Part shown: in pieces, positions 48,313-57,511 of the stretch
Position numbering within the stretch: the first letter of the stretch is position 1
Layout: every line of letters starts with the position of its first letter
From: Mesorhizobium xinjiangense
GTDB lineage: Bacteria; Pseudomonadota; Alphaproteobacteria; Rhizobiales; Rhizobiaceae
Assembly: GCF_009749525.1 (NCBI RefSeq)
Contig: NZ_WOAC01000008.1
Location: forward strand, 103,501 to 167,500
Length of the DNA stretch: 64,000 nucleotides
Direction: 5' to 3'
Translations under genes and position numbers: made by a program
Notes under the pieces: generated by a model
Databases searched by the model: none
Seen by the model: only the letters and a program-made list of their open reading frames with translations
What the model was told of the DNA's origin: nothing

Positions 48313-49334
48313 GTGCGGCCGGACATCTACTGCGCCGGATAGCGCCCCAACTGGTGACGCTGGCCGCGACGCTTCTTCTGATCGCCATCGTGTTCCCAGG
48401 CTTCTTCGAGATCTCGATTGCCAATGGCCGGCTTTATGGCAGCCCGATCGATATCTTGAACCGCGGCGCGCCGGTGGCGCTCCTGGCGATCGGTATGACG
48501 CTGGTTATCGCAACGAAAGGGATCGACCTTTCGGTGGGCGCGGTCATGGCGATCTGCGGTGCCGTGGCGGCCGCGGCGATCACCAGCGGCATGGGGCTTG
48601 TTGCGACCCTGGCGCTGGCGCTTGGCGCCGGTCTTGCCTGCGGCCTGTGGAACGGCCTGCTGGTGTCCGTGCTCGGCATCCAGCCGATCGTGGCGACGCT
48701 GATCCTGATGGTCGCCGGCCGCGGCATCGCACAGCTGATCACCGAGGGCGCGATCCTGACCTTCTCCAATGAGGGGCTGATCTTCATCGGCTCCGGCGCC
48801 TTTTTCAGCGTGCCCATGCCGGTGCTGATCTGGGTGTTGGCAGGAGCGCTGGTGGCGCTCGTGGTGCGGCGCTCCGCGCTCGGCATGCTGATCGAGGCGA
48901 TCGGCATCAATCGGCGCGCCAGCACGCTTGCCGGCATCAATGCCCGGGTGCTGTTGATCGCGGTCTACATGGCGTCCGGGTTGTGCGCCGCGCTCGCCGG
49001 CATCATCGCGGCCGCCGACATCAGGGGGGCGGACGCCAACAATGCCGGCTTGTGGCTCGAGCTCGACGCGATCCTTGCCGTCGTGATCGGCGGCACCTCG
49101 CTGCTCGGCGGGCGCTTTTCCATCCTGGCCTCGCTCATCGGCGCCATGATCATCCAGGCCGTCAATACGGGCATCCTGCTGTCGGGCTTTCCGCCGGAAT
49201 ACAACCTCATCATCAAGGCGGCGATCATTCTCGTCATCCTTGTCATGCAGTCGCCGGCAGTGCGAACGACGCTGATCTTCCTGCGCCGCGACAAGACGTC
49301 GTCGCAATCCGAAACCGAGCCGGTGGTCCAATGA
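48309..49334 (+). CDS. ytfT: Sugar ABC transporter permease (YtfT-like)
   Basis: This is one of two membrane subunits of the importer. The 341-residue protein has eight to ten hydrophobic segments and the CUT2 permease motifs LVIATKGIDLSVGAVMAICG (about 61-80) and AVVIGGTSLLGGRFSILASL. The ATG at 48309 overlaps the ytfR stop and its own stop overlaps the second permease gene, so the three are coupled. A heterodimer with the next gene product is expected. Confidence 0.93.
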   Translation: MSAAGHLLRRIAPQLVTLAATLLLIAIVFPGFFEISIANGRLYGSPIDILNRGAPVALLAIGMTLVIATKGIDLSVGAVMAICGAVAAAAITSGMGLVATLALALGAGLACGLWNGLLVSVLGIQPIVATLILMVAGRGIAQLITEGAILTFSNEGLIFIGSGAFFSVPMPVLIWVLAGALVALVVRRSALGMLIEAIGINRRASTLAGINARVLLIAVYMASGLCAALAGIIAAADIRGADANNAGLWLELDAILAVVIGGTSLLGGRFSILASLIGAMIIQAVNTGILLSGFPPEYNLIIKAAIILVILVMQSPAVRTTLIFLRRDKTSSQSETEPVVQ

Positions 49335-50311
49335 ACGCGCGCACGCTTCCCCTTCTGGCGACGCTCGCCATCTTCCTGGTCGCCTATGCCGTCTGCTACG
49401 CCCAGTTTCCGGCCATGCTGTCGACGCGGGTGATCGGCAATCTCCTGACCGACAACGCCTTTCTCGGCATTGTCGCCGTCGGCATGACCTTCGTCATCCT
49501 GTCGGGCGGCATCGACCTGTCGGTCGGCTCGGTTATCGCCTTTTCCGGCGTCTTCATCGCCGTGCTTCTGCGCGATACCGGCCTGCATCCGCTCATCGTG
49601 TTTGCCGTGCTGCTCGTCGTGACGACGGCTTTCGGCGCGGCGATGGGCGCCATTATTCACGGGCTGGAAATGCCGCCCTTCATCGTCACGCTCGCCGGCA
49701 TGTTCCTGGCGCGCGGCATGGCCTATGTGTTTTCCATCGATTCCGTGCCGATCACGCACGAGTTCTACGACACGCTGCAGGACCTCTACTGGCTGATGCC
49801 GGGCAAGGGCCGGCTGACCCTGATCGGCGGCACCATGCTGGTGGTTTTCCTGGCCGGCATCGTGGTGGCCCACTGGACGCGCTTCGGCACCAATGTCTAT
49901 GCGCTGGGCGGCGGCGCGCAGACGGCGCACCTGATGGGCGTTCCGGTCGGCCGCACGACAATTGCGATCTATGCGCTGTCGGGCTTCCTGGCCGGCCTTT
50001 CGGGCATCGTCTTTTCCATCTACACCTCGGCCGGCTATTCGCTCGCCACGGTGGGTGTCGAACTCGACGCGATCGCCGCCGTCGTCATCGGCGGGACGCT
50101 TCTGACCGGCGGCAGCGGCTTCGTTGCCGGGACGCTCATCGGGGTGCTGATCATGGGGCTGATCCAGACCTATATCATCTTCGACGGAACGCTTTCGAGC
50201 TGGTGGACCAAGATCCTCATCGGGGTCCTGCTGTTTGCCTTCATCGCCTTGCAGAAGGGCCTTGTCTGGCTCACCTCGCGGGAGAGGCGGTCTCCGGCCG
50301 GAGCACGATAG
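49331..50311 (+). CDS. yjfF: Sugar ABC transporter permease (YjfF-like)
   Basis: This is the second membrane subunit. The 326-residue protein has motifs FVILSGGIDLSVGSVIAFSG and AAVVIGGTLLTGGSGFVAGT and about nine hydrophobic segments. The ytfQ-ytfR-ytfT-yjfF order and the use of two different permeases match the galactofuranose transporter of E. coli. The ATG at 49331 overlaps the ytfT stop. The regulator gene follows after 5 bp. Confidence 0.92.
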   Translation: MNARTLPLLATLAIFLVAYAVCYAQFPAMLSTRVIGNLLTDNAFLGIVAVGMTFVILSGGIDLSVGSVIAFSGVFIAVLLRDTGLHPLIVFAVLLVVTTAFGAAMGAIIHGLEMPPFIVTLAGMFLARGMAYVFSIDSVPITHEFYDTLQDLYWLMPGKGRLTLIGGTMLVVFLAGIVVAHWTRFGTNVYALGGGAQTAHLMGVPVGRTTIAIYALSGFLAGLSGIVFSIYTSAGYSLATVGVELDAIAAVVIGGTLLTGGSGFVAGTLIGVLIMGLIQTYIIFDGTLSSWWTKILIGVLLFAFIALQKGLVWLTSRERRSPAGAR

Positions 50312-50316
50312 GGAAC

Positions 50317-51039
50317 ATGGATTTGCTCAGGACGGCAATCACCGGCAACGTGACGCGCAACAACCACGCCTTCGTGGTGCACGAGATCGGCAAGGCGATC
50401 ATCAAGGGCGATTATGAGGTCGGCTCGCTGCTGCCCGGAGACGCCGAGCTGGCGGAGCGGTTCGATGTATCACGCACGGTGCTGCGCGAGGCGATGAAGA
50501 CGCTCTCGGCCAAGGGGCTCGTCTTTGCCCGCGCGCGCATCGGGACCCGCGTCACCGAACGCACGAAATGGAACCTGTTCGACGCCGACGTGCTCACCTG
50601 GCATTTCGAGGCCGGCGTCACCGAGGAATTCCTGGGTCACCTCAGCGAGATGCGCCTGTCCTTCGAGCCGTTCGCCGCGCGGCTCGCGGCGAAGAAGGCC
50701 GGCGGCGAGGATATCCGGAAACTTCACGCCCTGGTCGACGGGATGGCGGCGGCGCGCAGCAAGGAGGTGTTCGCGGTCGCCGACCTCGATTTCCACCTGG
50801 CGCTGCTCGATGCCTCGAAAAACCCCTTCATGTATTCGGTCGGCAACCTGATCGAGGCGGCGCTGGTGTCGGCCTTCAAGCTGAGCTCGCCGGTGGAGGA
50901 CGATACGCATGAGACGTCGGTCCGCCAGCACCGGCGCATCGTCAAGGCCATCGAGGCCCACAACGGCGACGCGGCCGCCGCCGCCATGGAGACGGTCATC
51001 ATCGTCGGGCGCGACCGCGTGAAGGGCAAGATCGTCTGA
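50317..51039 (+). CDS. GntR family (FadR subfamily) transcriptional regulator
   Basis: The 240-residue protein has an N-terminal winged helix-turn-helix (about 20-80: GSLLPGDAELAERFDVSRTV, LREAMKTLSAKGLV) and a C-terminal all-helical FCD effector domain (about 95-230). The FCD metal-binding His/Asp pattern appears in ADLDFHLALLDASKN and QHRRIVKAIEAHNGD. It is co-transcribed with the YtfQRT-YjfF importer and converges on the aldehyde dehydrogenase gene with a 6-bp gap. It likely controls the importer, and perhaps the facing catabolic operon, in response to a sugar acid. Confidence 0.9.
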   Translation: MDLLRTAITGNVTRNNHAFVVHEIGKAIIKGDYEVGSLLPGDAELAERFDVSRTVLREAMKTLSAKGLVFARARIGTRVTERTKWNLFDADVLTWHFEAGVTEEFLGHLSEMRLSFEPFAARLAAKKAGGEDIRKLHALVDGMAAARSKEVFAVADLDFHLALLDASKNPFMYSVGNLIEAALVSAFKLSSPVEDDTHETSVRQHRRIVKAIEAHNGDAAAAAMETVIIVGRDRVKGKIV

Positions 51040-51045
51040 CGCAGT

Positions 51046-52566
51046 CTACGCCAGATCGGCCGGCAGCAGCGCCTCGGGCATGTTCTGATAGCTCACCGGG
51101 CGCAGGAAGCGGCGGATCGCCAGCGTGCCGACCGAGGTGGTCGAGACATTGGTGCTGGCCGGATAGGGGCCGCCATGCATCATGGCGTCGGCCACTTCCA
51201 CGCCGGTCGGGAAGCCGTTGGCGAGAATGCGTCCCGCCTTGCGTTCCAGCACCGGCATGAGCTTTGCGGCAAGTGCGGTATCGCCGTCGTCCATATGCAG
51301 CGTGCAGGTGAGCTGGCCCTCGAGCGCATGGGCAACCGAGAGCATTTCGTCTTCGCCCTTGACCCGCACCAGAATGCCGAGCGGACCGAAGACCTCATGG
51401 GCTAGACCGGGATTGGCAAGGAAGGCCTCGCCGCTCACCGTATAGAGATAGGGGGCCGCATTGCGCCCATCGGATCCCGCGGCGACCAGTTCCGCCACGC
51501 CGTCGACCGTGGCAATGCGCGCCTGGCCGTCGCGAAACGCGCCGGCGATGCCCTCGGTGAGCATGGTCTGCGCCGCGACTTCGCCGAGCGCCTTGGTGGC
51601 CACTGTCTGGAAGGCATCGGCCTCGGCGCCGCCATTGATGATGGCGATGCCCGGATTGGTACAGAACTGGCCGGCGCCCATGGTCAGCGAGCCGGCCCAG
51701 CCGCCGGCGATCGCCTCGCCGCGCGCCGCAACGGCTTCCGGCAGCAGGAACATCGGGTTCACCGAGCCGAGCTCGCCGAAGAAGGGGATCGGCTCCGGCC
51801 GCTTGTTGGCCAGATCGAACAGGGCCCGGCCGCCGGCCAGCGAGCCGGTAAAGCCGATGGCCTTGACGAGCGGGTGCTGGACCAGCGCTTCGCCCGCCTC
51901 GCGCGTGTCGCTTTGCACCAGCGAGAAGACGCCCGGATGGACGCCGGACTTTTCGATGGCGGCCAGGATCGCCTCGGCGACGATCTCGCCCGTGCCGGGA
52001 TGGCCGGGATGCCCCTTGACGACGACCGGGCATCCGGCGGCAAGGGCCGACGCCGTGTCGCCGCCGGCGGTGGAAAAGGCGAGCGGGAAGTTCGATGCAC
52101 CGAACACGCCGACCGGGCCGATCGGCCGCTGAATCAGGCGCAGGTCTGGGCGCGGCGCCGGCTTGCGGTCGGGCAGCGCTTCGTCATGGCGCCGGTCGAG
52201 ATAGTCGCCCTTCAGGATGTGATTGGCGAACAGCCGCAACTGGCCTGTGGTGCGGCCGCGCTCGCCCTCAAGCCTTGCCATGGGAAGGCCGCTTTCGCGG
52301 TGGCCGATATCAGTGATCCGGGCGCCGCGTGCCTCGATCTCGTCGGCGACGGCGTTGAGGAAGGCGGCGCGCTGTGCGCGCGTCGAATAGCCATAGGACC
52401 AGAAAGCCTCCTCGGCCGCCTTTACCGCGCGGTCGATATCGCTGCGGGTGCCGGCCGCATAATCGTGTGCCGGGCCGCTTGCCGGAGCGGAACGGAAGGT
52501 CGAGGCGCCCTCCACCCATTCGCCGGCGATCAGGTGTTTTCCGCTTGGCGTGTAGCTGTCGGTCAT
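51046..52566 (-). CDS. 2,5-dioxovalerate (2-oxoglutarate semialdehyde) dehydrogenase
   Basis: This aldehyde dehydrogenase oxidises 2-oxoglutarate semialdehyde to 2-oxoglutarate, the last step of the non-phosphorylative pentose route. The 506-residue protein has Lys184 in VVVKGHPGHPG, catalytic Glu265 (FFGELGSVNP) and nucleophile Cys302 (MGAGQFCTNPG). The GHPGHPGTGE segment and the FGELGSVNP motif are typical of the KGSADH group rather than general aldehyde dehydrogenases. It is the last gene of the chvE operon, 42 bp after the sugar dehydrogenase gene. Confidence 0.88.
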   Translation of the reverse strand: MTDSYTPSGKHLIAGEWVEGASTFRSAPASGPAHDYAAGTRSDIDRAVKAAEEAFWSYGYSTRAQRAAFLNAVADEIEARGARITDIGHRESGLPMARLEGERGRTTGQLRLFANHILKGDYLDRRHDEALPDRKPAPRPDLRLIQRPIGPVGVFGASNFPLAFSTAGGDTASALAAGCPVVVKGHPGHPGTGEIVAEAILAAIEKSGVHPGVFSLVQSDTREAGEALVQHPLVKAIGFTGSLAGGRALFDLANKRPEPIPFFGELGSVNPMFLLPEAVAARGEAIAGGWAGSLTMGAGQFCTNPGIAIINGGAEADAFQTVATKALGEVAAQTMLTEGIAGAFRDGQARIATVDGVAELVAAGSDGRNAAPYLYTVSGEAFLANPGLAHEVFGPLGILVRVKGEDEMLSVAHALEGQLTCTLHMDDGDTALAAKLMPVLERKAGRILANGFPTGVEVADAMMHGGPYPASTNVSTTSVGTLAIRRFLRPVSYQNMPEALLPADLA

Positions 52567-52608
52567 GTCTTCCCAGTGTCCTTGTTTGCCGGCTGCCGAT
52601 TGGGCAGC

Positions 52609-53526
52609 CTATTCGATGAATGGATCGGTGACGATCCGCTTGCCGAGCATGAAGGCGTCGGCCACATGGATCAGCGGCGAGACGTCGACCTCGCTGGAGC
52701 CGGCGCGCAGGAGCTCGGCGAAGCGCGCATAGATGCCGTCATATTCGGCTTCCGGGCCTTGGCGGATCTCCTTGCCGTCGATCGCCATGGTCGCTCCGCC
52801 GGCCCCGAGATACAGCGTTCCGCCGTCGGTTTCCACCGTGATGTCCCAACTTTGCGGCCCTGTCTGGCGCCAGTCGAAATCGGCTGTGACTGCGACGCCG
52901 CCGGCCCCGGCAAAGGAAAGCCGCGCGGCGATCGGCGTATCGCGGTTTTGCGGGAATTCCAGCTCCGCCCCGGTGAGGTGAACGGGCTGCGGCATGATCT
53001 CGGTGAGGATCGACAGCGCGTTGATGCCGGGATCGAAGATGCCGACGCCACCGGCCTGCCAGATCCATTCCTGGCCCGGATGCCAGCGCCGCACGTCCTC
53101 CTTCCAGATGATTTCCACCCGGCGGATATTCTTGTCGGCCAGCCACGCCTTTGCCGGTGCCACGGCGGGCGCAAAGCGTGAATGCCAGGTGGCAAAGAGG
53201 GTGAGGCCGCGCTCGGTGGCGAGGCCTGCGAGCGTGTGGACCTCGGCGACGGTGGCGCCGGGCGGCTTTTCCAGAAGCACGTGGCGGCCCGCCTCGAGTG
53301 CTGCCCGGGCCATCTCGAAGCGCACCTGCGGCGGCACGCAGAGCGCTACCGTGCTCACATCGGGGCGCGCCGCCAGAAAGGTCTCCATCGTTTCGAAGTG
53401 ATCGACGCCTTCGACGCTCGCGTGGCGGCTCACTGTGGCTGCCAGATCGAAGGCCGGGCTTTTCGCGATCGAGGGAATGTGCTGGTCGCGAGCGATCTTG
53501 CCGACGCCGGCAATGGCGATCTTCAT
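52609..53526 (-). CDS. Gfo/Idh/MocA-type aldose (D-galactose/L-arabinose) 1-dehydrogenase
   Basis: This enzyme probably oxidises the aldopyranose to its lactone with NAD(P). The 305-residue protein has the Rossmann start MKIAIAGVGKIARDQHIPSI and the family EKP motif (LLEKPPGAT, about 95). The second-domain DPGINALSILTEIMP lies in the active-site region. It resembles the galactose 1-dehydrogenases of rhizobia, which also accept L-arabinose. ATG 53526 is used; a GTG six codons earlier is possible. It follows the dehydratase gene by 4 bp. Confidence 0.85.
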   Translation of the reverse strand: MKIAIAGVGKIARDQHIPSIAKSPAFDLAATVSRHASVEGVDHFETMETFLAARPDVSTVALCVPPQVRFEMARAALEAGRHVLLEKPPGATVAEVHTLAGLATERGLTLFATWHSRFAPAVAPAKAWLADKNIRRVEIIWKEDVRRWHPGQEWIWQAGGVGIFDPGINALSILTEIMPQPVHLTGAELEFPQNRDTPIAARLSFAGAGGVAVTADFDWRQTGPQSWDITVETDGGTLYLGAGGATMAIDGKEIRQGPEAEYDGIYARFAELLRAGSSEVDVSPLIHVADAFMLGKRIVTDPFIE

Positions 53527-53530
53527 CGGC

Positions 53531-55273
53531 TCAGTGGCTGTCACGGGGCACCGCCTTTCCGCGTCCGCCTTTGAGGAAATCGAAATCCGCGCCGGTGTCG
53601 GCGCCCTGCACATGGGTGTGGAAAAGCCGGGCATAACCGCTTTCGGGCGTCTCCACCGCAGGAGCCCATGCCGCCAGACGCCGTTCGAGCTCCGCCCCGG
53701 AGATGTCGAGATGCAGGCGGCGTCCCGGCACGTCGATCTCGATCATGTCGCCGTCGCGCACCACCGCCAGCGGCCCGCCGACGGCGGCTTCAGGCGAGGT
53801 GTGCAGCACCACGGTTCCATAGGCCGTGCCCGACATGCGCGCATCCGAAATGCGCACCATGTCGGTGATGCCCTTGCGCAAGACCTTCGGCGGCAGGCCC
53901 ATATTGCCCACCTCGGCCATGCCCGGATAGCCCTTCGGCCCGCAATTCTTCAAGACCATGATCGAGGTCTCGTCGATGTCGAGCGTCTCGTCGTTGATCT
54001 TGGCCTTGTAGTCGTCGATGTCCTCGAACACCACGGCGCGGCCGCGATGCTTCATCAGACGCTCGCTGGCGGCCGAGGGCTTGATGACCGCGCCATTGGG
54101 CGCCAGGTTGCCGCGCAAGACGGCGATGCCGCCTTGCTGCGTCAGCGCCTTTTCGACCGGGCGGATGACGTCCTCGTTCCAGTTGCGCACCTCGGTGAGT
54201 TCGTCGCTGACCGGCTTGCCGGCGACCGTCAGCGCGTCGCCATTGAGCTTGCCCGCATCGAGCAGCATCTTCAGCACCACCGGCAGGCCGCCGGCATAGA
54301 AGAACTCTTCCATCAGATATTTGCCCGAGGGCATCAGATTGACGATGGTCGGGATGTCGCGGCCGAGCCGGTCCCAGTCGTCCAGCGTCAGGTCGACGCC
54401 GATACGCCCGGCGAGCGCCAGGAGATGCACCACCGCATTGGTCGAGCCGCCGATGGCGCCATTGGTGCGGATGGCGTTTTCGAAAGCCTCGCGGGTGAGG
54501 ATGTCGGAGGGTTTCAGATCGTCCTTGACCATATCGACGATGCGCCGGCCCGTCAGATGCGCCATGACGCGGCGGCGGCTGTCGACGGCCGGAATGGCCG
54601 CATTGCCCGAAAGCGCCATTCCGAGCGCCTCGGCCATCGAGGCCATGGTGGAGGCGGTGCCCATCGTGTTGCAGGAACCCGGCGAGCGCGACATGGAGGC
54701 CTCGGCCTCCAGGAAATCGGCGCGTGACATCTTGCCGGCCTTGATGTCCTCCGACATCTGCCACAGCGCGGTGCCCGACCCGACGCGTTCGCCGCGGAAC
54801 CAGCCATTGAGCATCGGCCCGCCCGAGACGACGATGGCCGGCAGATCGACGCTCGCCGCGCCCATCAGCAGCGCCGGCGTGGTCTTGTCGCAGCCCGCCA
54901 ACAGCACCACCCCGTCGACCGGATTGGCGCGCAGCGCCTCCTCCACGTCCATCGAGCACAGGTTGCGGTACATCATCGCCGTCGGGCGCAAGGAGGGCTC
55001 GCCCGGCGAGAACACGGGAAACTCGACCGGCAGGCCGCCGGCCTCGTAGACGCCGTGCTTCACCCGCTGCGCGAGGTCGCGCAGATGCGCGTTGCACGGG
55101 GTCAGTTCCGACCAGGTGTTGCAGATGCCGACGACCGGCCGGCCGTCGAACAGGTCGGCCGGCAGGCCCTGGTTCTTCATCCAGGAGCGGTGATAGATGT
55201 TGTCGCGGCTGTCGCCGCCATACCATTCCTGAGAGCGCAATCTGCGCGGCCATTCGGCCTTCTTGAATGTCAT
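53531..55273 (-). CDS. IlvD/Edd family sugar-acid dehydratase (L-arabinonate dehydratase type)
   Basis: This enzyme converts an aldonate (L-arabinonate, possibly also D-galactonate or D-fuconate) to the 2-keto-3-deoxy acid. The 580-residue protein is collinear with the Rhizobium leguminosarum L-arabinonate dehydratase. Expected [2Fe-2S] ligands are Cys60 (ELTPCNAH), Cys128 (LLAGCDKTTP) and Cys201 (SPGSCNTMGTA), and Lys130 is the carbamylated Mg ligand. ATG 55273 gives the family N-terminus. It lies between gguC and the sugar dehydrogenase gene in the chvE operon. Confidence 0.92.
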   Translation of the reverse strand: MTFKKAEWPRRLRSQEWYGGDSRDNIYHRSWMKNQGLPADLFDGRPVVGICNTWSELTPCNAHLRDLAQRVKHGVYEAGGLPVEFPVFSPGEPSLRPTAMMYRNLCSMDVEEALRANPVDGVVLLAGCDKTTPALLMGAASVDLPAIVVSGGPMLNGWFRGERVGSGTALWQMSEDIKAGKMSRADFLEAEASMSRSPGSCNTMGTASTMASMAEALGMALSGNAAIPAVDSRRRVMAHLTGRRIVDMVKDDLKPSDILTREAFENAIRTNGAIGGSTNAVVHLLALAGRIGVDLTLDDWDRLGRDIPTIVNLMPSGKYLMEEFFYAGGLPVVLKMLLDAGKLNGDALTVAGKPVSDELTEVRNWNEDVIRPVEKALTQQGGIAVLRGNLAPNGAVIKPSAASERLMKHRGRAVVFEDIDDYKAKINDETLDIDETSIMVLKNCGPKGYPGMAEVGNMGLPPKVLRKGITDMVRISDARMSGTAYGTVVLHTSPEAAVGGPLAVVRDGDMIEIDVPGRRLHLDISGAELERRLAAWAPAVETPESGYARLFHTHVQGADTGADFDFLKGGRGKAVPRDSH

Positions 55274-55294
55274 GGGGTTCTCGTTTGCCTTTGC

Positions 55295-56296
55295 CTAAAG
55301 TGCTTTCACGGCGACGACTTCGTCGCGTTCCGGCCCCGCGGTTGCGTCAACGGGATTTTTCAGTGCAAGGCCGAATTCCGGCGCCTCGATCTCGAAGCGG
55401 TCGCCCGGCTCGGTGCGCACGCCTTCGGCGAAGGAGAGCGTCGCCGTGCCGAACATGTGGACATGGACATCGCCCGGCTGGCGGAAGAGCCCGTACTTGA
55501 AATGGTGGTGCTCCAGATTGGAGATGGTGTGCGACATGTTGGCCTCGCCCGACAGGAACGGCTTTTCGAAGATCGCCTTGTCGCCACGCACGATGCGCGA
55601 GGTGCCGCGGATGTCCTGCGGCAGGTCGCCGATCAGGATTTCGGGGCCGAAGGATGCCGGGCGCAGCTTGGAATGGGCGAGATAGAGATAGTTCACGCGC
55701 TCCATCACATGGTCGGAAAATTCGTTCGACAGTGCGAATCCCACACGAAAGACCGTGCCGTCGTTGCCGACGACATAAATGCCGGCAATTTCGGGTTCCT
55801 CGCCGGCATCGTCGGCAAAGGGCGGCGAGGCCAGCGGTGCGCCGGGCGCCGCCACGGCGTGACCGTTGCCCTTGTAGAACCATTCCGGCTGCACGCCGGG
55901 CTGGCCATTGGCCGGCTTTCCGCCCTCGAGCCCCATGCGGAACATGCGCATGGAGTCCGTCATCTCCGCCTCGTCGGCCTTGTGCTGCTGGTGCATGGAA
56001 TCGCGCGTCGAGGCCGACCCCAGATGCGTCAGCCCGGTGCCGGTCAGATGCAGGTGCGCCGGATCCGGGTGGAGGATCGGCGGCAGCAGGCGGCCTTCTT
56101 CATAGGCCCGCTCGAGATCGACGGGGGCGGCGAAGCCCAGCTTGGCGATCCGGGCGGCAATGGTCTCGCCGCTTTTGGCGCAGTCGAGTGCCAGTTGATA
56201 GACGCTTGCGGCGTCGCGCAATTCATAGGCTTCGGTGCCCTCGCGGGCGACGACGCGCAGCGCGCCGTCCGGTGTCTTGATCTGGGAAAGGAGCAT
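55295..56296 (-). CDS. gguC: GguC, fumarylacetoacetase-superfamily protein (AraD1 type)
   Basis: The 333-residue protein ends in an FAH-like fold (about 115-330; metal-site pattern around EPEIAGIYVVGNDG and GFALSNEFSDHVME). In Agrobacterium the gene is gguC, of unknown role, beside gguA-gguB. NCBI-style naming groups such proteins as AraD1. Here it lies between the transporter and an arabinonate-type dehydratase, with a KGSA dehydrogenase downstream. It is therefore the best candidate for the missing 2-keto-3-deoxy-L-arabinonate dehydratase step. That function is inferred from context. Confidence 0.85.
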   Translation of the reverse strand: MLLSQIKTPDGALRVVAREGTEAYELRDAASVYQLALDCAKSGETIAARIAKLGFAAPVDLERAYEEGRLLPPILHPDPAHLHLTGTGLTHLGSASTRDSMHQQHKADEAEMTDSMRMFRMGLEGGKPANGQPGVQPEWFYKGNGHAVAAPGAPLASPPFADDAGEEPEIAGIYVVGNDGTVFRVGFALSNEFSDHVMERVNYLYLAHSKLRPASFGPEILIGDLPQDIRGTSRIVRGDKAIFEKPFLSGEANMSHTISNLEHHHFKYGLFRQPGDVHVHMFGTATLSFAEGVRTEPGDRFEIEAPEFGLALKNPVDATAGPERDEVVAVKAL

Positions 56297-56298
56297 GG

Positions 56299-57504
56299 TC
56301 AGGCAGCCTTGTTCTTGTTGTAGACGTCGAAGATGACGGCGGCGAGCAGCACCAGGCCCTTGATGACCTGCTGCCAGTCGATGCCGATGCCCATGATCGA
56401 CATGCCGTTGTTCATCACACCCATGATGAAGGCGCCGACGACGGCGCCGACGATCGTGCCGACGCCGCCCGACATCGAGGCGCCGCCAATGAAGACGGCT
56501 GCGATCACGTCGAGTTCGAAGGCGAGGCCGGCCTTGGGCGTGGCGGTGTTCAAACGGGCGGCGAAGACGAGGCCGGCCAGCGCGGCCAGCATGCCCATGT
56601 TGACGAAGGTCAGGAAGGTCAGCCGTTCGGTGTTGATGCCGGAGAGCTTGGCCGCCTTTTCGTTGCCGCCGATGGCGTAGATGCGCCGGCCGATGGTCGT
56701 GCGCCCGGCGAGGAAGGAATAGACGGCGATCAGGAGCGCCATGATGATAAAGACGTTCGGCAGGCCGCGGAACGTCGCCATGAGATAGCTCATATAGACG
56801 ATCGCCAGGGCGATGACCGCGTTCTTTACCAGGAAGAAGGCGAACGGCTCGTCGACGATGCCGGACTTCTGCTGATGCAGCCTGTTGCGCGCCGCCAGGA
56901 AGAGCAGGGCCACAGCCGCGACAACGCCGAGGACGAGCGAGAACAGGTTGATGTTCTCGGCGCCGAAGATATCGGGAATGAAGCCGGAGGCGATCAGCTG
57001 GAAGTGGCGCGGGAAGGGGCCGATGGACTGGCCTTCCAGTAGCCACAGCGTCAGCCCCTTGAAGACCAGCATGCCGGCGAGCGTGACGATGAAGGAGGGG
57101 ATCTTGTAATAGGCGACCCAGAACCCCTGCGCGGCGCCGATCAAGGCGCCCGCGGCCAGGCAGATGATCCCGGTCACGACGTAATTGACTTCCCAGTTGA
57201 CGATCATGACGGCGGCGAGCGCGCCGATGAAGCCGAGCACCGAGCCGACCGACAGGTCGATATTGCCGCCGACGATGACCAACAGCATGCCGATCGCCAT
57301 AATGACGATGTAGCTGTTCTGCAGGATCAGGTTGGTCAGGTTGACCGGTTTCAGCAGAATGCCGCCGGTGACGATCTGGAAGAACGCCATGATCGCCACG
57401 AGCGCGAACAGGATCCCGTATTCGCGCAGATGGTTGCGCAGAAAGCCGAAAGAGGATTTGGCGCCGGTTGTGGCGCCCTGAGCGGACGATACGATTTCGG
57501 TCAT
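56299..57504 (-). CDS. gguB: Multiple sugar ABC transporter permease GguB
   Basis: This is the membrane subunit of the ChvE-GguAB importer. The 401-residue protein is of the long XylH-like form with about ten to twelve hydrophobic segments. Motifs are MLLVIVGGNIDLSVGSVLGF and AAVFIGGASMSGGVGTIVGA. A cytoplasmic loop (about 205-225, NRLHQQKSGIVDEP) is characteristic of this subgroup. It starts 7 bp after gguA and ends 2 bp before gguC. Confidence 0.95.
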   Translation of the reverse strand: MTEIVSSAQGATTGAKSSFGFLRNHLREYGILFALVAIMAFFQIVTGGILLKPVNLTNLILQNSYIVIMAIGMLLVIVGGNIDLSVGSVLGFIGALAAVMIVNWEVNYVVTGIICLAAGALIGAAQGFWVAYYKIPSFIVTLAGMLVFKGLTLWLLEGQSIGPFPRHFQLIASGFIPDIFGAENINLFSLVLGVVAAVALLFLAARNRLHQQKSGIVDEPFAFFLVKNAVIALAIVYMSYLMATFRGLPNVFIIMALLIAVYSFLAGRTTIGRRIYAIGGNEKAAKLSGINTERLTFLTFVNMGMLAALAGLVFAARLNTATPKAGLAFELDVIAAVFIGGASMSGGVGTIVGAVVGAFIMGVMNNGMSIMGIGIDWQQVIKGLVLLAAVIFDVYNKNKAA

Positions 57505-57511
57505 AGTCTTG

